DNA of 64,000 nucleotides from Rhizobium phaseoli (GCF_010668805.1 NZ_WUFT01000001.1:372001-436000); one strand, 5' to 3'; positions 52,310 through 60,970 are shown, numbered from the stretch's first letter. Numbers and translations are program-made. Notes: generated from the sequence alone by a model not told the origin.

Positions 52310-53332
52310 TCAGACGCGGACAGCTTCGGCGCCGAGCGGCGGCGCGACCAGCGTATAGGGTTCGAATTCGGCATAGATCTCATCGGCAAGCAGCGGTTCG
52401 ACGATTTCCATGTTGCGGATCAGGCTCGACGGCTTGGCTGTACCCATCAGCACCGATGCGACGATCGGCTCGCGCAGCGGAAACTGCAGGGCGGGTGCGG
52501 CGAGTGGCACGCCGTGGCGCTTGGCGATCGCCTCCATGGCGCCGACCTTGGCAAGCACCTCGTCATCTGCCGGCATATAGTCGAAATGCGCGCCCGGCAC
52601 CGGGCCGGTGGCGAGAATGCCGGAGTTGAAGACGCCGCCGACGACCAGCGACGTGCCCTTCTTCAGGCAGAGCGGCAGAAGTTCGGCGACCGCCGAACGA
52701 TCGAGCAGCGTGTAGCGGCCGGCCATCAGGATGCAGTCGAGATCGGCATTGCGCATGACGTCGAGGCAGACGGGCACTTCGTTGACGCCGAGGCCGAAGG
52801 CGGAAATCGCGCCCGAGGAGCGCAGTTCTTCCAGCGCCTTGATGCCGGAATCGAGAAGCTGCTTCTGGTAGACGGCGTTCTTCGCCGCGCCGTGCGTATA
52901 ACCACCGATATCGTGCACATAGAGAATATCGATGCGGTTGAGGCCGAGGCGCGCATAGCTGAACTCGACCGAGCGCATGATGCCGTCATAGGAATAGTCG
53001 TAATCGGCATCGAAAGACAGCGGATCGACATAGCTGTAATCGGGCACGGTTCCGGTCGGCACCGGCCGCAGCAGCCGGCCGACCTTGGTCGACAGCACGT
53101 AGGAGCCATCCGGCTGGTCGCGCAGGAAATCGCCGACCCGGCGTTCGGCGAGGCCGAGCCCATACCAGGGCGCCACGTCGAAATAGCGGATGCCGCTGTC
53201 CCAGGCCGCCTGCAGCGTTTCCATCGCTACCTCGCGCGGGCAGGCGCGGAAAAGACCGCCGAGCGCTGCCGCGCCGAAGCTGATTTCGGTCACTTCGAGC
53301 TTGGTCTTGCCGATCTTTCTCGTCTTCATCAT
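52310..53332 (-). CDS. aldo/keto reductase, likely L-fucose (D-threo-aldose) 1-dehydrogenase
   Basis: A 340-residue aldo-keto reductase. The catalytic set is Asp in RYFDVAPWYG, Tyr in the same motif, Lys in STKVGRLL and His in YVHDIGG. KIGKTKLEVTEISFGAAALG is the N-terminal hairpin. It is of the D-threo-aldose dehydrogenase/pyridoxal dehydrogenase branch, which oxidises L-fucose to the lactone. FucU and UxaA genes on either side support this. No separate lactonase gene is visible. Confidence 0.82.
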   Translation of the reverse strand: MMKTRKIGKTKLEVTEISFGAAALGGLFRACPREVAMETLQAAWDSGIRYFDVAPWYGLGLAERRVGDFLRDQPDGSYVLSTKVGRLLRPVPTGTVPDYSYVDPLSFDADYDYSYDGIMRSVEFSYARLGLNRIDILYVHDIGGYTHGAAKNAVYQKQLLDSGIKALEELRSSGAISAFGLGVNEVPVCLDVMRNADLDCILMAGRYTLLDRSAVAELLPLCLKKGTSLVVGGVFNSGILATGPVPGAHFDYMPADDEVLAKVGAMEAIAKRHGVPLAAPALQFPLREPIVASVLMGTAKPSSLIRNMEIVEPLLADEIYAEFEPYTLVAPPLGAEAVRV

Positions 53333-53373
53333 GCCTCCTCGCCAAGTCTTGGGATTGCGTAAAGGATTTCAGG

Positions 53374-53417
53374 GCAATTCCAGGAAAAGTGCGAAGCGGT
53401 TTTCCGTCCGGAATTGC
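53374..53417. repeat. dispersed palindromic repeat (GCAATTCC...GGAATTGC)
   Basis: GCAATTCC and GGAATTGC end a 44-base element with internal GGAAAAGTGCG/CGGTTTTCC pairing, in the 98-base gap between the UxaA and aldo-keto reductase genes. GCGTAAAACAAAGGATTAGAGCG follows in part. Related segments occur at 46507 and 48944. Confidence 0.75.
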
Positions 53418-53430
53418 GTAAAACAAAGGA

Positions 53431-54933
53431 TTAGAGCGTCGCTCCCAGATGCCAGGGCACGAATTCATTGTCGCCGTAGCCGAAGAGTTCGCTCTTGGTC
53501 TTCTTGCCGGAGGCCGTGTCGACGATGAGCTCGAAGATCTCACGGCCCTTGCCGCTGATCGTTGCGTCACCGGTGGCGATCGTGCCGCAATCGATGTCCA
53601 TGTCCTCTTCCATCGAGGCATAGAGCGCCGAATTGCTGGAAAGCTTCAGCGAGGGCGCCGGCCGGCAGCCGAAGCAGCTGCCGCGGCCCGTGGTAAAGGC
53701 GATCATATTCGCCCCGCCCGCCACCTGGCCGGTCGCCGAGACCGGGTCGTAGCCGGGTGTGTCCATGAAGACGAGGCCGGGAGCGGTGACCCGCTCGGCA
53801 TAACCATAGACCGCCGTCAGCGGCGAGCGCCCGCCCTTGGCAACCGCGCCGAGCGATTTTTCCAGGATGGTGGTGAGACCGCCGCGCTTGTTGCCGGGCG
53901 AGGGGTTGTTGTCGAGCGAGGCGCCGTGCAGGGCGACATAATCCTCCCACCAGGCGATCTTCTCGTCGAGCTTGTTGGCCACCTCGTCGCTGACCGCGCG
54001 GCTGCGCAGCAGGTGTTCTGCGCCATAGATTTCCGAGGTCTCCGACAGGATCGCCGTGCCGCCGGCCGCTGCCAAGAGATCCGCCGCGACCCCCAGCGCC
54101 GGATTGGCGGTGATCCCGGAGAAGCCGTCCGAGCCGCCGCATTGCAGGCCGATGATGATCTCGCCGATCGACATCGGTACGCGCTTTTCCTTGCCGACAT
54201 CGGCGGCGATTTCACGCAGCATGCCCATGGCGCGCTCGACGGCGCGGCGTGAGCCGCCGGCATCCTGAATGTTGAAATGCCGCTTCGAGGCGCCGGCGCC
54301 GCTTTGGCCGTAGAGCGTCAGCTGGTTGACTTCGCAGCCGAGGCCGATCATCAGCACACCGCCGAAATTGACATGCCTGGTATAGCCGGCAAGCGTGCGA
54401 TGCAGCACGTTCATGCCGTCGCCGGTCGAGCTCATGCCGCAGCCCTGGTCATGCACGATCGGCACGAAACCGTCGATGCCTTCGTAATGCGGCAGGATCG
54501 TCCGGTTGGCCTCGTCGGCGATTGCCCGGCAGACCGTGGTGGAACAGTTCACGCTGGCGATGATGCCGATGTAGTTGCGGGTGGCCGCCCGCCCATCGGC
54601 GCGGCGATAGCCCATGAAGGTGCGCGCTTTGTCTTCACCAGTCGCCATCTCCGGCGCCGAATTGGCGGTGGCCGCCAGCCGGTCGTTTTCGAAATGCAGG
54701 TTGTGGCTGTGCACATGGTTGCCGGCCTTGACGTCGGCCGTCGTGCGGCCGATCGCCTGTCCGTATTTCACCACGGCGGCGCCGAGCGGAATATCAGCGA
54801 TCGCCACCTTGTGGCCGGGATCGATTTTTTCAAGCGTTTCAATGCCGGCAACCGTTGAACCCGGCGCGATGGCCGCCGTTGCGACCGCGACATTGTCACC
54901 GGCCGACAGGATGATCCAAGGCAGTTTGTCCAA
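53431..54933 (-). CDS. UxaA-family (altronate dehydratase-like) hydratase, likely L-fuconate dehydratase
   Basis: A 500-residue protein with an N-terminal SAF domain (about 10-95, ending GNHVHSHNLHF) and the UxaA C-terminal enzyme domain (TFMGYRRADGRAATRNYIGI, NCSTTVC, VHDQGCGM, GLGCEVNQ, GLQCGGSDGFSGITANPALG). The conserved cysteines probably bind iron. Altronate, galactarate and related sugar acids are substrates of the family. In Campylobacter jejuni a UxaA-type protein next to fucU serves L-fucose breakdown, so L-fuconate is the best guess here. It is divergent from the GntR gene. Confidence 0.85.
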   Translation of the reverse strand: MDKLPWIILSAGDNVAVATAAIAPGSTVAGIETLEKIDPGHKVAIADIPLGAAVVKYGQAIGRTTADVKAGNHVHSHNLHFENDRLAATANSAPEMATGEDKARTFMGYRRADGRAATRNYIGIIASVNCSTTVCRAIADEANRTILPHYEGIDGFVPIVHDQGCGMSSTGDGMNVLHRTLAGYTRHVNFGGVLMIGLGCEVNQLTLYGQSGAGASKRHFNIQDAGGSRRAVERAMGMLREIAADVGKEKRVPMSIGEIIIGLQCGGSDGFSGITANPALGVAADLLAAAGGTAILSETSEIYGAEHLLRSRAVSDEVANKLDEKIAWWEDYVALHGASLDNNPSPGNKRGGLTTILEKSLGAVAKGGRSPLTAVYGYAERVTAPGLVFMDTPGYDPVSATGQVAGGANMIAFTTGRGSCFGCRPAPSLKLSSNSALYASMEEDMDIDCGTIATGDATISGKGREIFELIVDTASGKKTKSELFGYGDNEFVPWHLGATL

Positions 54934-54944
54934 GTCTCTTCTCC

Positions 54945-54993
54945 CTAGAGCATGACACCGAAAAATCTGGGCGGTTTTCGGCCGACATCATGC
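54945..54993. repeat. dispersed palindromic repeat (AGAGCATGA...CATCATGC)
   Basis: TAGAGCATGA (54945) and ACATCATGC (54984-54992) form the ends, with CCGAAAA/TTTTCGG pairing inside (54958-54964 with 54975-54981). It resembles other Rhizobium intergenic palindromes. The ATG that opens the longest GntR reading frame (54990) lies inside this repeat. Confidence 0.65.
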
Positions 54994-55050
54994 GCCAACT
55001 CTTGAATTCAGGAAACACTCGCTGCATCGGCGAATGCGCATTGATTTTGT

Positions 55051-55074
55051 TTTTTATCTACAATAAACATTTTC
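55051..55074. promoter_or_regulatory. candidate GntR operator 2, upstream of the regulator and the UxaA gene
   Basis: TTTTTATC followed by an A-rich half and ACATTTTC. It agrees at 20 of 24 positions with 51710-51733 but the palindrome is degenerate. Its place in the divergent gap suits autoregulation and control of the UxaA-AKR-fucU transcript. Confidence 0.6.
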
Positions 55075-55097
55075 AAGTCAACGGGAATATTGATCCT

Positions 55098-56123
55098 GTG
55101 GACGAGCGAGGCAATGAGCCGCAGGCGACCGGAAATAAGCTAAAAGGTCGTTTGAACAAGCCCCGGTCTGTTCGCCCCTGCTTTGCAGAGGCGGTGGACA
55201 CGAGGGCGGAAAGCGGGGGTCTGGTGGCACGGCAGAATACGGTCTTCAAGGAAGCCTACAATAGGTATGCCGTGGCTCTGCGCACGGATAGCGCACTGCC
55301 CTCTGAACCGGAGATCGCCGCCCAGCTCGGCGTCAGCCGCTCCACCGCGCGCGCCATCCTGACCCGTCTCAGCGAGGAAGGCATCATCCGCTGGAACAAG
55401 CGCCAGAAGACCGTGCTGCGCCAACCCACAGACCGCGACCTTTTTCCTTCTGAGGAAACCGACTCCCTGCACGATATCATCGAGCGCAGCTTCATGCAGC
55501 GCATCCTCGCCGATGATGCGGCCCCCGGCATGCAGATCAACGAGCTGGAGCTGGCCCGCGAAATCGGCACCGGCACAACCAGCGTGCGCGAATTCCTGAT
55601 CCGCTTCTCCCGCTTCGGCCTGATCGAGAAACGGCCGAACAGCCACTGGACGCTGAAAGGTTTCACCCGCGAATTCGCCCTCGAACTGGCCGATGTGCGC
55701 GAGATGTTCGAGCTGCATTCCGCCGCCGAATTCGGCCGGCTTGCGAGGGACAGCCAAGCCTGGATCGATCTCGCCGCCATCCGCGACGATCATCACGCCA
55801 TGCTTGCCGACATCAACCAGCGCTACAAGGATTTCTCCGTCCTCGACGAGCGCTTCCACCTGTTGATCCACCGCGCCTCGAAGAACCGTTTCATCGCCGA
55901 TTTCTACGACGCCATCGCCATCGTCTTCCACTATCACTACCAATGGAACAAGACCGCCGCCCGCGAGCGCAACGAGCGCGCCATCCACGAACATCTGGAT
56001 TATATCGCAGCCCTTGAATCCGGCGACCAGGCGGCGATCGAAACCGCCTGCCGCGTCCACCTGCGTTCCGCCCGCCAGACCCTGCTGCAATCCCTGCCGC
56101 AGCTGGCGACCGAGAGCGACTGA
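55098..56123 (+). CDS. GntR/FCD regulator with two winged-helix domains
   Basis: The longest frame opens at ATG 54990, within a dispersed repeat and upstream of the operator, so I place the start later, tentatively at GTG 55098 (341 residues); GTG 55224 is another option. The first wHTH is at about 60-105 (LPSEPEIAAQLGVSRSTARA, EEGIIRW). A second follows at about 135-180 (GMQINELELAREIGTGTTSV, FGLIEKR), then the FCD domain (LADVREMFELHSAAEFGRLA, DERFHLLIHRASKNRF). Two DNA-binding domains in one FCD protein are unusual. It probably represses the deoxy-sugar operon. Confidence 0.82.
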   Translation: MDERGNEPQATGNKLKGRLNKPRSVRPCFAEAVDTRAESGGLVARQNTVFKEAYNRYAVALRTDSALPSEPEIAAQLGVSRSTARAILTRLSEEGIIRWNKRQKTVLRQPTDRDLFPSEETDSLHDIIERSFMQRILADDAAPGMQINELELAREIGTGTTSVREFLIRFSRFGLIEKRPNSHWTLKGFTREFALELADVREMFELHSAAEFGRLARDSQAWIDLAAIRDDHHAMLADINQRYKDFSVLDERFHLLIHRASKNRFIADFYDAIAIVFHYHYQWNKTAARERNERAIHEHLDYIAALESGDQAAIETACRVHLRSARQTLLQSLPQLATESD

Positions 56124-56215
56124 GTGTAAGCGAAGGGTGACGAAAGGGGCTGCACGGCACAACGCTAAACGTCGGCACCATGAAACCTTCTGATCCATAA
56201 GCCGTTATCTCGCTT

Positions 56216-58240
56216 ATGAGCGGCGCAAAACTTAAACCGAAATCGGTCGACGGCACTGAACCGCAGGGTTCCGAGGCGGCGGCCAAGGAGAAGCCATCGA
56301 CTGCCGAGGCCGTGCCGCCGCCAGATGTGCCACTGCCAGAAGTCCCCCCGCCAGATCCCATCGAACCCGGTCCGGAACTCACGCCCGAGGAGGCCGAGCA
56401 GGCGCGCAAGAAGTATCTGCTCAAACGTTTCTGGATCAGCGCGCGCCACTACTGGGGCCGCGGCGGCGACAGGCTCGCTTGGCTGTGCACACTTGGGCTG
56501 CTGGCCCTGATCGGCATCAATGTCGGTTTCCAATACGGAATCAATCTGTGGAATCGAGGGATTTTCGACGCCATCGAGCGACACGATGCCGGCACCGTCT
56601 ATTTTCTGAGCGCCGTCTTCGTGCCGCTGGTGCTCGGCACCGTCGCCGTTGTCACCACCCAGGTCGCGCTTCGCATGATGATCCAGCGCCGCTGGCGTTC
56701 CTGGCTGACGACCGCGGTCATCGGGCGCTGGCTGGCAAACGGCCGTTACTATCAGCTGAACCTGATCGGTGGCGACCACAAGAACCCCGAAGCGCGCATT
56801 TCGGAGGATTTGCGGATTGCCACCGAAGCCCCTGTCGATTTCATCGCCGGGGTCATTTCCGCATTCCTGGCGGCCTCGACCTTCATCGTCGTGCTCTGGA
56901 CGATCGGCGGGGCGTTGACGCTGCCGATCGCCGGTTTCACGGTCACCATTCCCGGCTTTCTCGTCGTCACCGCGGTTCTCTATGCCGCGATCACCTCCAG
57001 TTCGATGGCGTTCATCGGCCGCCGTTTCGTCCAGGTCTCCGAGGCCAAAAATCAAACCGAAGCCGAATTTCGCTACACGCTGACGCATGTGCGCGAAAAC
57101 GGCGAGAGCATCGCCTTGCTCGGCGGCGAAGAGGAGGAGCGCAACGACCTCGACAAGACCTTCACCAATGTGCTCGGGCGATGGGCGCTGTTGGCCCGCC
57201 AACACATGCGCACGACGCTGGTGTCGCATGGATCCATGCTGATTGCCCCGGTCGTGCCGGTCCTGCTCTGCGCTCCAAAATTTCTCGAAGGCAGCATGAC
57301 GCTCGGTCAGGTCATGCAGGCGGCCTCCGCCTTCGCCATCGTCCAGGGCGCGTTCGGATGGCTGGTCGACAACTATCCCCGTCTTGCCGATTGGAACGCC
57401 TGCGCACGCCGCATCGCGTCGCTGATGATGTCGCTCGACGGGCTGGAGCGGGCCGAGCAGAGCGACGCGCTCGGGCGCATCAAGCGCGGCGAAACGGAAG
57501 GCGAGGCGATGCTCAGCCTGAACGACCTCTCCGTATCGCTCGACGACGGCACCGCCGTGGTCACGGAAACCCAGGTGGCGATCGAACCCGGCGAGCGGGT
57601 GCTCGTGTCCGGAGAATCCGGGTCGGGCAAGAGCACGCTGGTGCGGGCGATCGCCGGTCTTTGGCCCTGGGGTGACGGCAGCGTCAATTTCCACGCCGAC
57701 CGACGCTTGTTCATGCTGCCGCAACGGCCCTACATTCCTTCCGGGACGCTGCGCCGCGCCGTCGCCTATCCCGGCGCTGTCGATAGCTGGACCTCGGATG
57801 AGATCAAGACGGCCCTCGACAAGGTGGGACTGGCTTACCTGAACGACAAGATCGAGGAAGACGCGCCCTGGGACCAGACCCTGTCGGGCGGCGAAAAGCA
57901 GCGGCTCGCCTTTGCGCGCCTGCTGCTGCACACCCCGGATATCATCGTGCTCGATGAAGCAACCTCGGCACTCGACGAAAAGAGCCAGGACCGGATGATG
58001 CAGATGGTGATCCATGAATTGCCCGAGGTGACCATCGTCAGCGTCGCGCACCGCGCCGAACTCGAAGTCTTCCATAGCCGCAAGATCACCCTCGAGAGGC
58101 GCGAGGGCGGCGCAAAGCTCGTCAGCGATATCGATCTGATCAAGCGCAAGAGAAAGCGGACCTTGCTGTCACGCGTTCTGGAGAACCGTCGCTCCCCGCG
58201 AAAGGCCGGCACGGCGTCGAACAAGGCGCGCAGCCCCTGA
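56216..58240 (+). CDS. SbmA/BacA-like ABC transporter with fused ATPase (BclA/YddA type)
   Basis: A 674-residue half-transporter. Residues about 20-65 are Pro/Glu-rich (PPPDVPLPEVPPPDPIEPGP), then come membrane helices of the SbmA/BacA fold (about 95-330, with NLWNRGIFDAIERHDA and RWRSWLTTAVIGRWLANGRY). The C-terminal ATPase has Walker A SGESGSGKST, signature LSGGEKQRLAFARLL and Walker B IIVLDEATSALDE. Relatives import or export peptides such as bleomycin and nodule defensins. No ribosome site is evident before ATG 56216. Confidence 0.88.
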   Translation: MSGAKLKPKSVDGTEPQGSEAAAKEKPSTAEAVPPPDVPLPEVPPPDPIEPGPELTPEEAEQARKKYLLKRFWISARHYWGRGGDRLAWLCTLGLLALIGINVGFQYGINLWNRGIFDAIERHDAGTVYFLSAVFVPLVLGTVAVVTTQVALRMMIQRRWRSWLTTAVIGRWLANGRYYQLNLIGGDHKNPEARISEDLRIATEAPVDFIAGVISAFLAASTFIVVLWTIGGALTLPIAGFTVTIPGFLVVTAVLYAAITSSSMAFIGRRFVQVSEAKNQTEAEFRYTLTHVRENGESIALLGGEEEERNDLDKTFTNVLGRWALLARQHMRTTLVSHGSMLIAPVVPVLLCAPKFLEGSMTLGQVMQAASAFAIVQGAFGWLVDNYPRLADWNACARRIASLMMSLDGLERAEQSDALGRIKRGETEGEAMLSLNDLSVSLDDGTAVVTETQVAIEPGERVLVSGESGSGKSTLVRAIAGLWPWGDGSVNFHADRRLFMLPQRPYIPSGTLRRAVAYPGAVDSWTSDEIKTALDKVGLAYLNDKIEEDAPWDQTLSGGEKQRLAFARLLLHTPDIIVLDEATSALDEKSQDRMMQMVIHELPEVTIVSVAHRAELEVFHSRKITLERREGGAKLVSDIDLIKRKRKRTLLSRVLENRRSPRKAGTASNKARSP

Positions 58241-58270
58241 ATAGAACTGGCCTTCGCTCGGTCGCATTCG

Positions 58271-58729
58271 TCAATCGCCCGCTGAGGTCTCCGCGCCGGC
58301 AATCCGATCCAGATTGTCGATCAGCCGCTTGAGCAGTTCGACGAGCTGGGCTGCTTCCGCCTCCGTAAACCCTGCCAATGCCTCGCTGTTTCCCTGGAAC
58401 AAGGCCGCAATGGCTGCCGGCATGCTTGCCCGGGCCGCCTTCGTCAGCACGATGTGGCTGCTGCGCCCGTCGGCCGGGTCACGCGTTCGCTCGATCAAGC
58501 CATCCCGCTCCATGCGGGTAAGCATCTGCGCCATCGGTGGTTGCTCCACTTTGGCAAAGCGGGCGAGGTCGCGCTGCGTGCTTGCCTTGCCATCTCCAAG
58601 TGCCACCAGCACCGGCAACTGGCCGACACCGAAGCCGAGCGGTCTGAGACGCGTCTCGCTCAGCCGAGCAAACCCTCGCGCCGCAAGACTGATGAGATGC
58701 CCTGGCGTTGACAGCACGTCTTCATCCAT
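58271..58729 (-). CDS. MarR-family transcriptional regulator
   Basis: A 152-residue MarR protein. The winged helix spans about 45-100 (QRDLARFAKVEQPPMAQMLT, RMERDGLIERTRDPADGRSS). A long dimer helix ends the protein. It is divergent from the NTF2-like gene, with the AT-rich palindrome at 58768 between them. It likely controls itself and the NTF2-like gene, possibly the efflux pump beyond. Confidence 0.88.
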   Translation of the reverse strand: MDEDVLSTPGHLISLAARGFARLSETRLRPLGFGVGQLPVLVALGDGKASTQRDLARFAKVEQPPMAQMLTRMERDGLIERTRDPADGRSSHIVLTKAARASMPAAIAALFQGNSEALAGFTEAEAAQLVELLKRLIDNLDRIAGAETSAGD

Positions 58730-58767
58730 TCCTCTTGCCCTTTTTCACGCGCTTGACCGCTAGATAT

Positions 58768-58779
58768 ATATGTACATAT
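58768..58779. promoter_or_regulatory. palindrome ATATGTACATAT, candidate MarR operator
   Basis: A perfect 12-base palindrome within an alternating AT/TA tract (58764-58785), between marR (start 58729) and the NTF2-like gene (start 58853). MarR sites are often of this AT-rich type. Confidence 0.55.
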
Positions 58780-58852
58780 GTATATCGGCCGGCGGCATTC
58801 GACAATGCCGTTTCGACAACGAGTGTTTTCAATTTTCGTCGAGGAAAACGAT

Positions 58853-59242
58853 ATGCCGCAAAATAATGTCGAGATGATCAAGCGCATCTATACCAGCTTC
58901 AATGCGAGAGACATCGACGCGGTCCTCGCCCTGCTTTCCGATGATGTCGCCTGGGCCAACGGCATGGACGGCGGCCATATCCATGGCCGTGACGCCGTAC
59001 GCGATTATTGGACCCGTCAGTGGGCCGTCATCAGCCCGCACGTCGAGCCGGTCGCATTCCAAAAAACCGACGATGGCGCCCTTGCTGTCGAGGTGATCCA
59101 GACGGTCTTCGACTTGGACGGCCGGCCGCTGCAGGGGCAAACCCACGGCCTCCGGGACAAGACCGTCACGCATATCTTCCGCATCGAAGGCGATAAGATT
59201 ACTCGCTTCGATATCGGGGATGGCGTGTCAGCCCAGGCTTGA
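58853..59242 (+). CDS. SnoaL/NTF2-like protein
   Basis: The 129-residue product starts at ATG 58853. The earlier in-frame ATG at 58778 lies inside the operator palindrome. MIKRIYTSFNARDIDAVLAL, SDDVAWANGMDGG and HGRDAVRDYWTRQW show the ketosteroid-isomerase-like fold. A polyketide cyclase, isomerase or binding role is possible; nothing fixes the substrate. It faces the DHA2 efflux gene convergently, 20 bases apart. Confidence 0.82.
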   Translation: MPQNNVEMIKRIYTSFNARDIDAVLALLSDDVAWANGMDGGHIHGRDAVRDYWTRQWAVISPHVEPVAFQKTDDGALAVEVIQTVFDLDGRPLQGQTHGLRDKTVTHIFRIEGDKITRFDIGDGVSAQA

Positions 59243-59261
59243 GCGTCGAGAGCCGAACCGC

Positions 59262-60752
59262 TTAATGCGAGGTCGCCTCGCTCGCGACGGCCGCGCCTTC
59301 GCTTTTCCGGCCATGCCCGACCGGGATCAGCCAGGTGGTGAAGAAGGTCAGCACCGCCACGACCACCACGCCCCAGAAGCTCCAATGCAGCGCCACATTG
59401 AAGACCGAGCGGATCGCCGGGTCGGCGGCGAGTGCCGACAGCCCGGTCGGCTGGTTCAGCGCCTCGTGCAGGCCGGCCGCCGCCTCGCCGCCGGCATAGT
59501 GATTGATGCCGGCATTGAGGATGGCGCCGAGCACGGTGGCACCGAGCGTATTGCCGAGGCTGCGGGAAAAGATGATCGAGGCTGTGGCGCTGCCGCGCAT
59601 CGACCATTCGACGCTGTCCTGCACCAGCACGATGCTGGTGAGGCTGATGAGACCCATGCCGAAGCCCATGAAGAACGAGCCGGCGCCGGCAACGATCGGC
59701 GAACTGTCAGGGGTCAGGAACAACAGGAAAGAGGCGCCGAAGGGAAACATCAGGCTGCCGACGCGCAAGGTGCGGCGGATGCCGAAGGCCCTGTAGAAAC
59801 GACCTGAAAGCATCACCGCCAAAGGCCAGCCGACGACGAGCATGGTCAGCGTGAAGCCGGCAACGATCGGCGAACGGCCGAGCACCCCCTGCACATAGAT
59901 CGGCAGGATTGTCGAAAGCCCAATCAGCGCCATGCCGGCAAGCAACGTTGCCGCATTGCTGGTGGCGATCAGCCGGCGGCTCCAGAGCGGGATCGAAATG
60001 ATCGGCTCCGGCGCCCGCTTCTCCTGGGCGAGGAAGAGCAGGCCGGAGACCACGAAGACGGCAAAAAGAGACAGCAGGATCCGGGCGCTGGCATCGGTTT
60101 CCGTCAGCATGACGAGAAGTGCTACGATCGAGATCGAAAACAGCACCGAGCCGAGGTAATCGATCTTTGCCTGCTTGTGCGCCACGTCCTCCTTCAGGAA
60201 GAGCATGAAGGCGATGATCGAGATGATGCCGATCGGCAGGTTGATCCAGAAGATCCAGGCCCAGGAGATATTGTCGACGATGATGCCGCCGGCCAACGGC
60301 CCGACGACGGCCGATGTCGCCCAGACGGTTGCCATGAAGCCCTGCACGCGGCCGCGCTCCTCGAGCTTGAAGAGATCGCCGATGATCGTCGTCGTCACCG
60401 GCTGGATGGCGCCGGCGCCGAGCCCCTGCAGCAGCCGGAACAGCACCAGCGACATCATCGACCAGGCAAGCCCGCAGAGCAAAGAGCCGACCAGGAAGAT
60501 CAGGATGCCGCCGATCAGCACCGGCTTGCGCCCGAAAATGTCGGAAAGCTTGCCGTAGATGACAGTCGTCGTCGACTGCGCCAGCAGGAAGGCCGAAAAC
60601 ACCCAGCTGTAATAGGAAAAACCGCCGAGCTGCCCAACGATGCGCGGCATCGCGGTCGCCACGATCGTCGCCTCGATCGCCACCATGAAGGTCGCCAGCA
60701 TGATGGTGGCGACGACAAGCACGCGGTTCGAGCGATGCGCTGCATTCGACAT
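59262..60752 (-). CDS. DHA2-family multidrug efflux MFS transporter (EmrB-like)
   Basis: A 496-residue protein with 14 predicted hydrophobic segments. Motif A is YGKLSDIFGRKPVLIGG, motif C is VVGPLAGGIIVDN, and the first helix has TFMVAIEATIVATAMPRIVG, typical of DHA2 drug/H+ antiporters. No EmrA-type partner gene is adjacent. MarR at 58271 may control it, but the NTF2-like gene lies between. The tail is cytoplasmic (GHGRKSEGAAVASEATSH). Confidence 0.9.
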   Translation of the reverse strand: MSNAAHRSNRVLVVATIMLATFMVAIEATIVATAMPRIVGQLGGFSYYSWVFSAFLLAQSTTTVIYGKLSDIFGRKPVLIGGILIFLVGSLLCGLAWSMMSLVLFRLLQGLGAGAIQPVTTTIIGDLFKLEERGRVQGFMATVWATSAVVGPLAGGIIVDNISWAWIFWINLPIGIISIIAFMLFLKEDVAHKQAKIDYLGSVLFSISIVALLVMLTETDASARILLSLFAVFVVSGLLFLAQEKRAPEPIISIPLWSRRLIATSNAATLLAGMALIGLSTILPIYVQGVLGRSPIVAGFTLTMLVVGWPLAVMLSGRFYRAFGIRRTLRVGSLMFPFGASFLLFLTPDSSPIVAGAGSFFMGFGMGLISLTSIVLVQDSVEWSMRGSATASIIFSRSLGNTLGATVLGAILNAGINHYAGGEAAAGLHEALNQPTGLSALAADPAIRSVFNVALHWSFWGVVVVAVLTFFTTWLIPVGHGRKSEGAAVASEATSH

Positions 60753-60914
60753 GATGATCCTCTTCGGGTGCTCCGCAGATGCCGGAAAATGGCAGGCTGG
60801 GTAGGGCGATCGCCGCTTGCGGAGGGGTGCGGTACTATTACGTCCTGGAAACCGGCCGGTAAAGCAGTTCTCACGGCAACCGTTATTTTATGCGGTTTCA
60901 CGGCAGCCGAAACG

Positions 60915-60941
60915 AAGGCCCGGCGCTCAGCCCCGGGCCTT
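60915..60941 (-). terminator. hairpin after the small exported protein gene
   Basis: AAGGCCCGG and CCGGGCCTT form a perfect 9-base stem around a 9-base loop, 30 bases past the stop at 60971 on the minus strand. The T run is interrupted (CGTTTCG). Confidence 0.65.
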
Positions 60942-60970
60942 TCTCCTGTCAGGCGGATATCCGCCTATCC

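Noticed and set aside
54990..55097. Start of the GntR regulator at ATG 54990
   Set aside because: The ATG lies in a dispersed palindrome, and the extra residues would be translated from the operator region; a later start is more credible.
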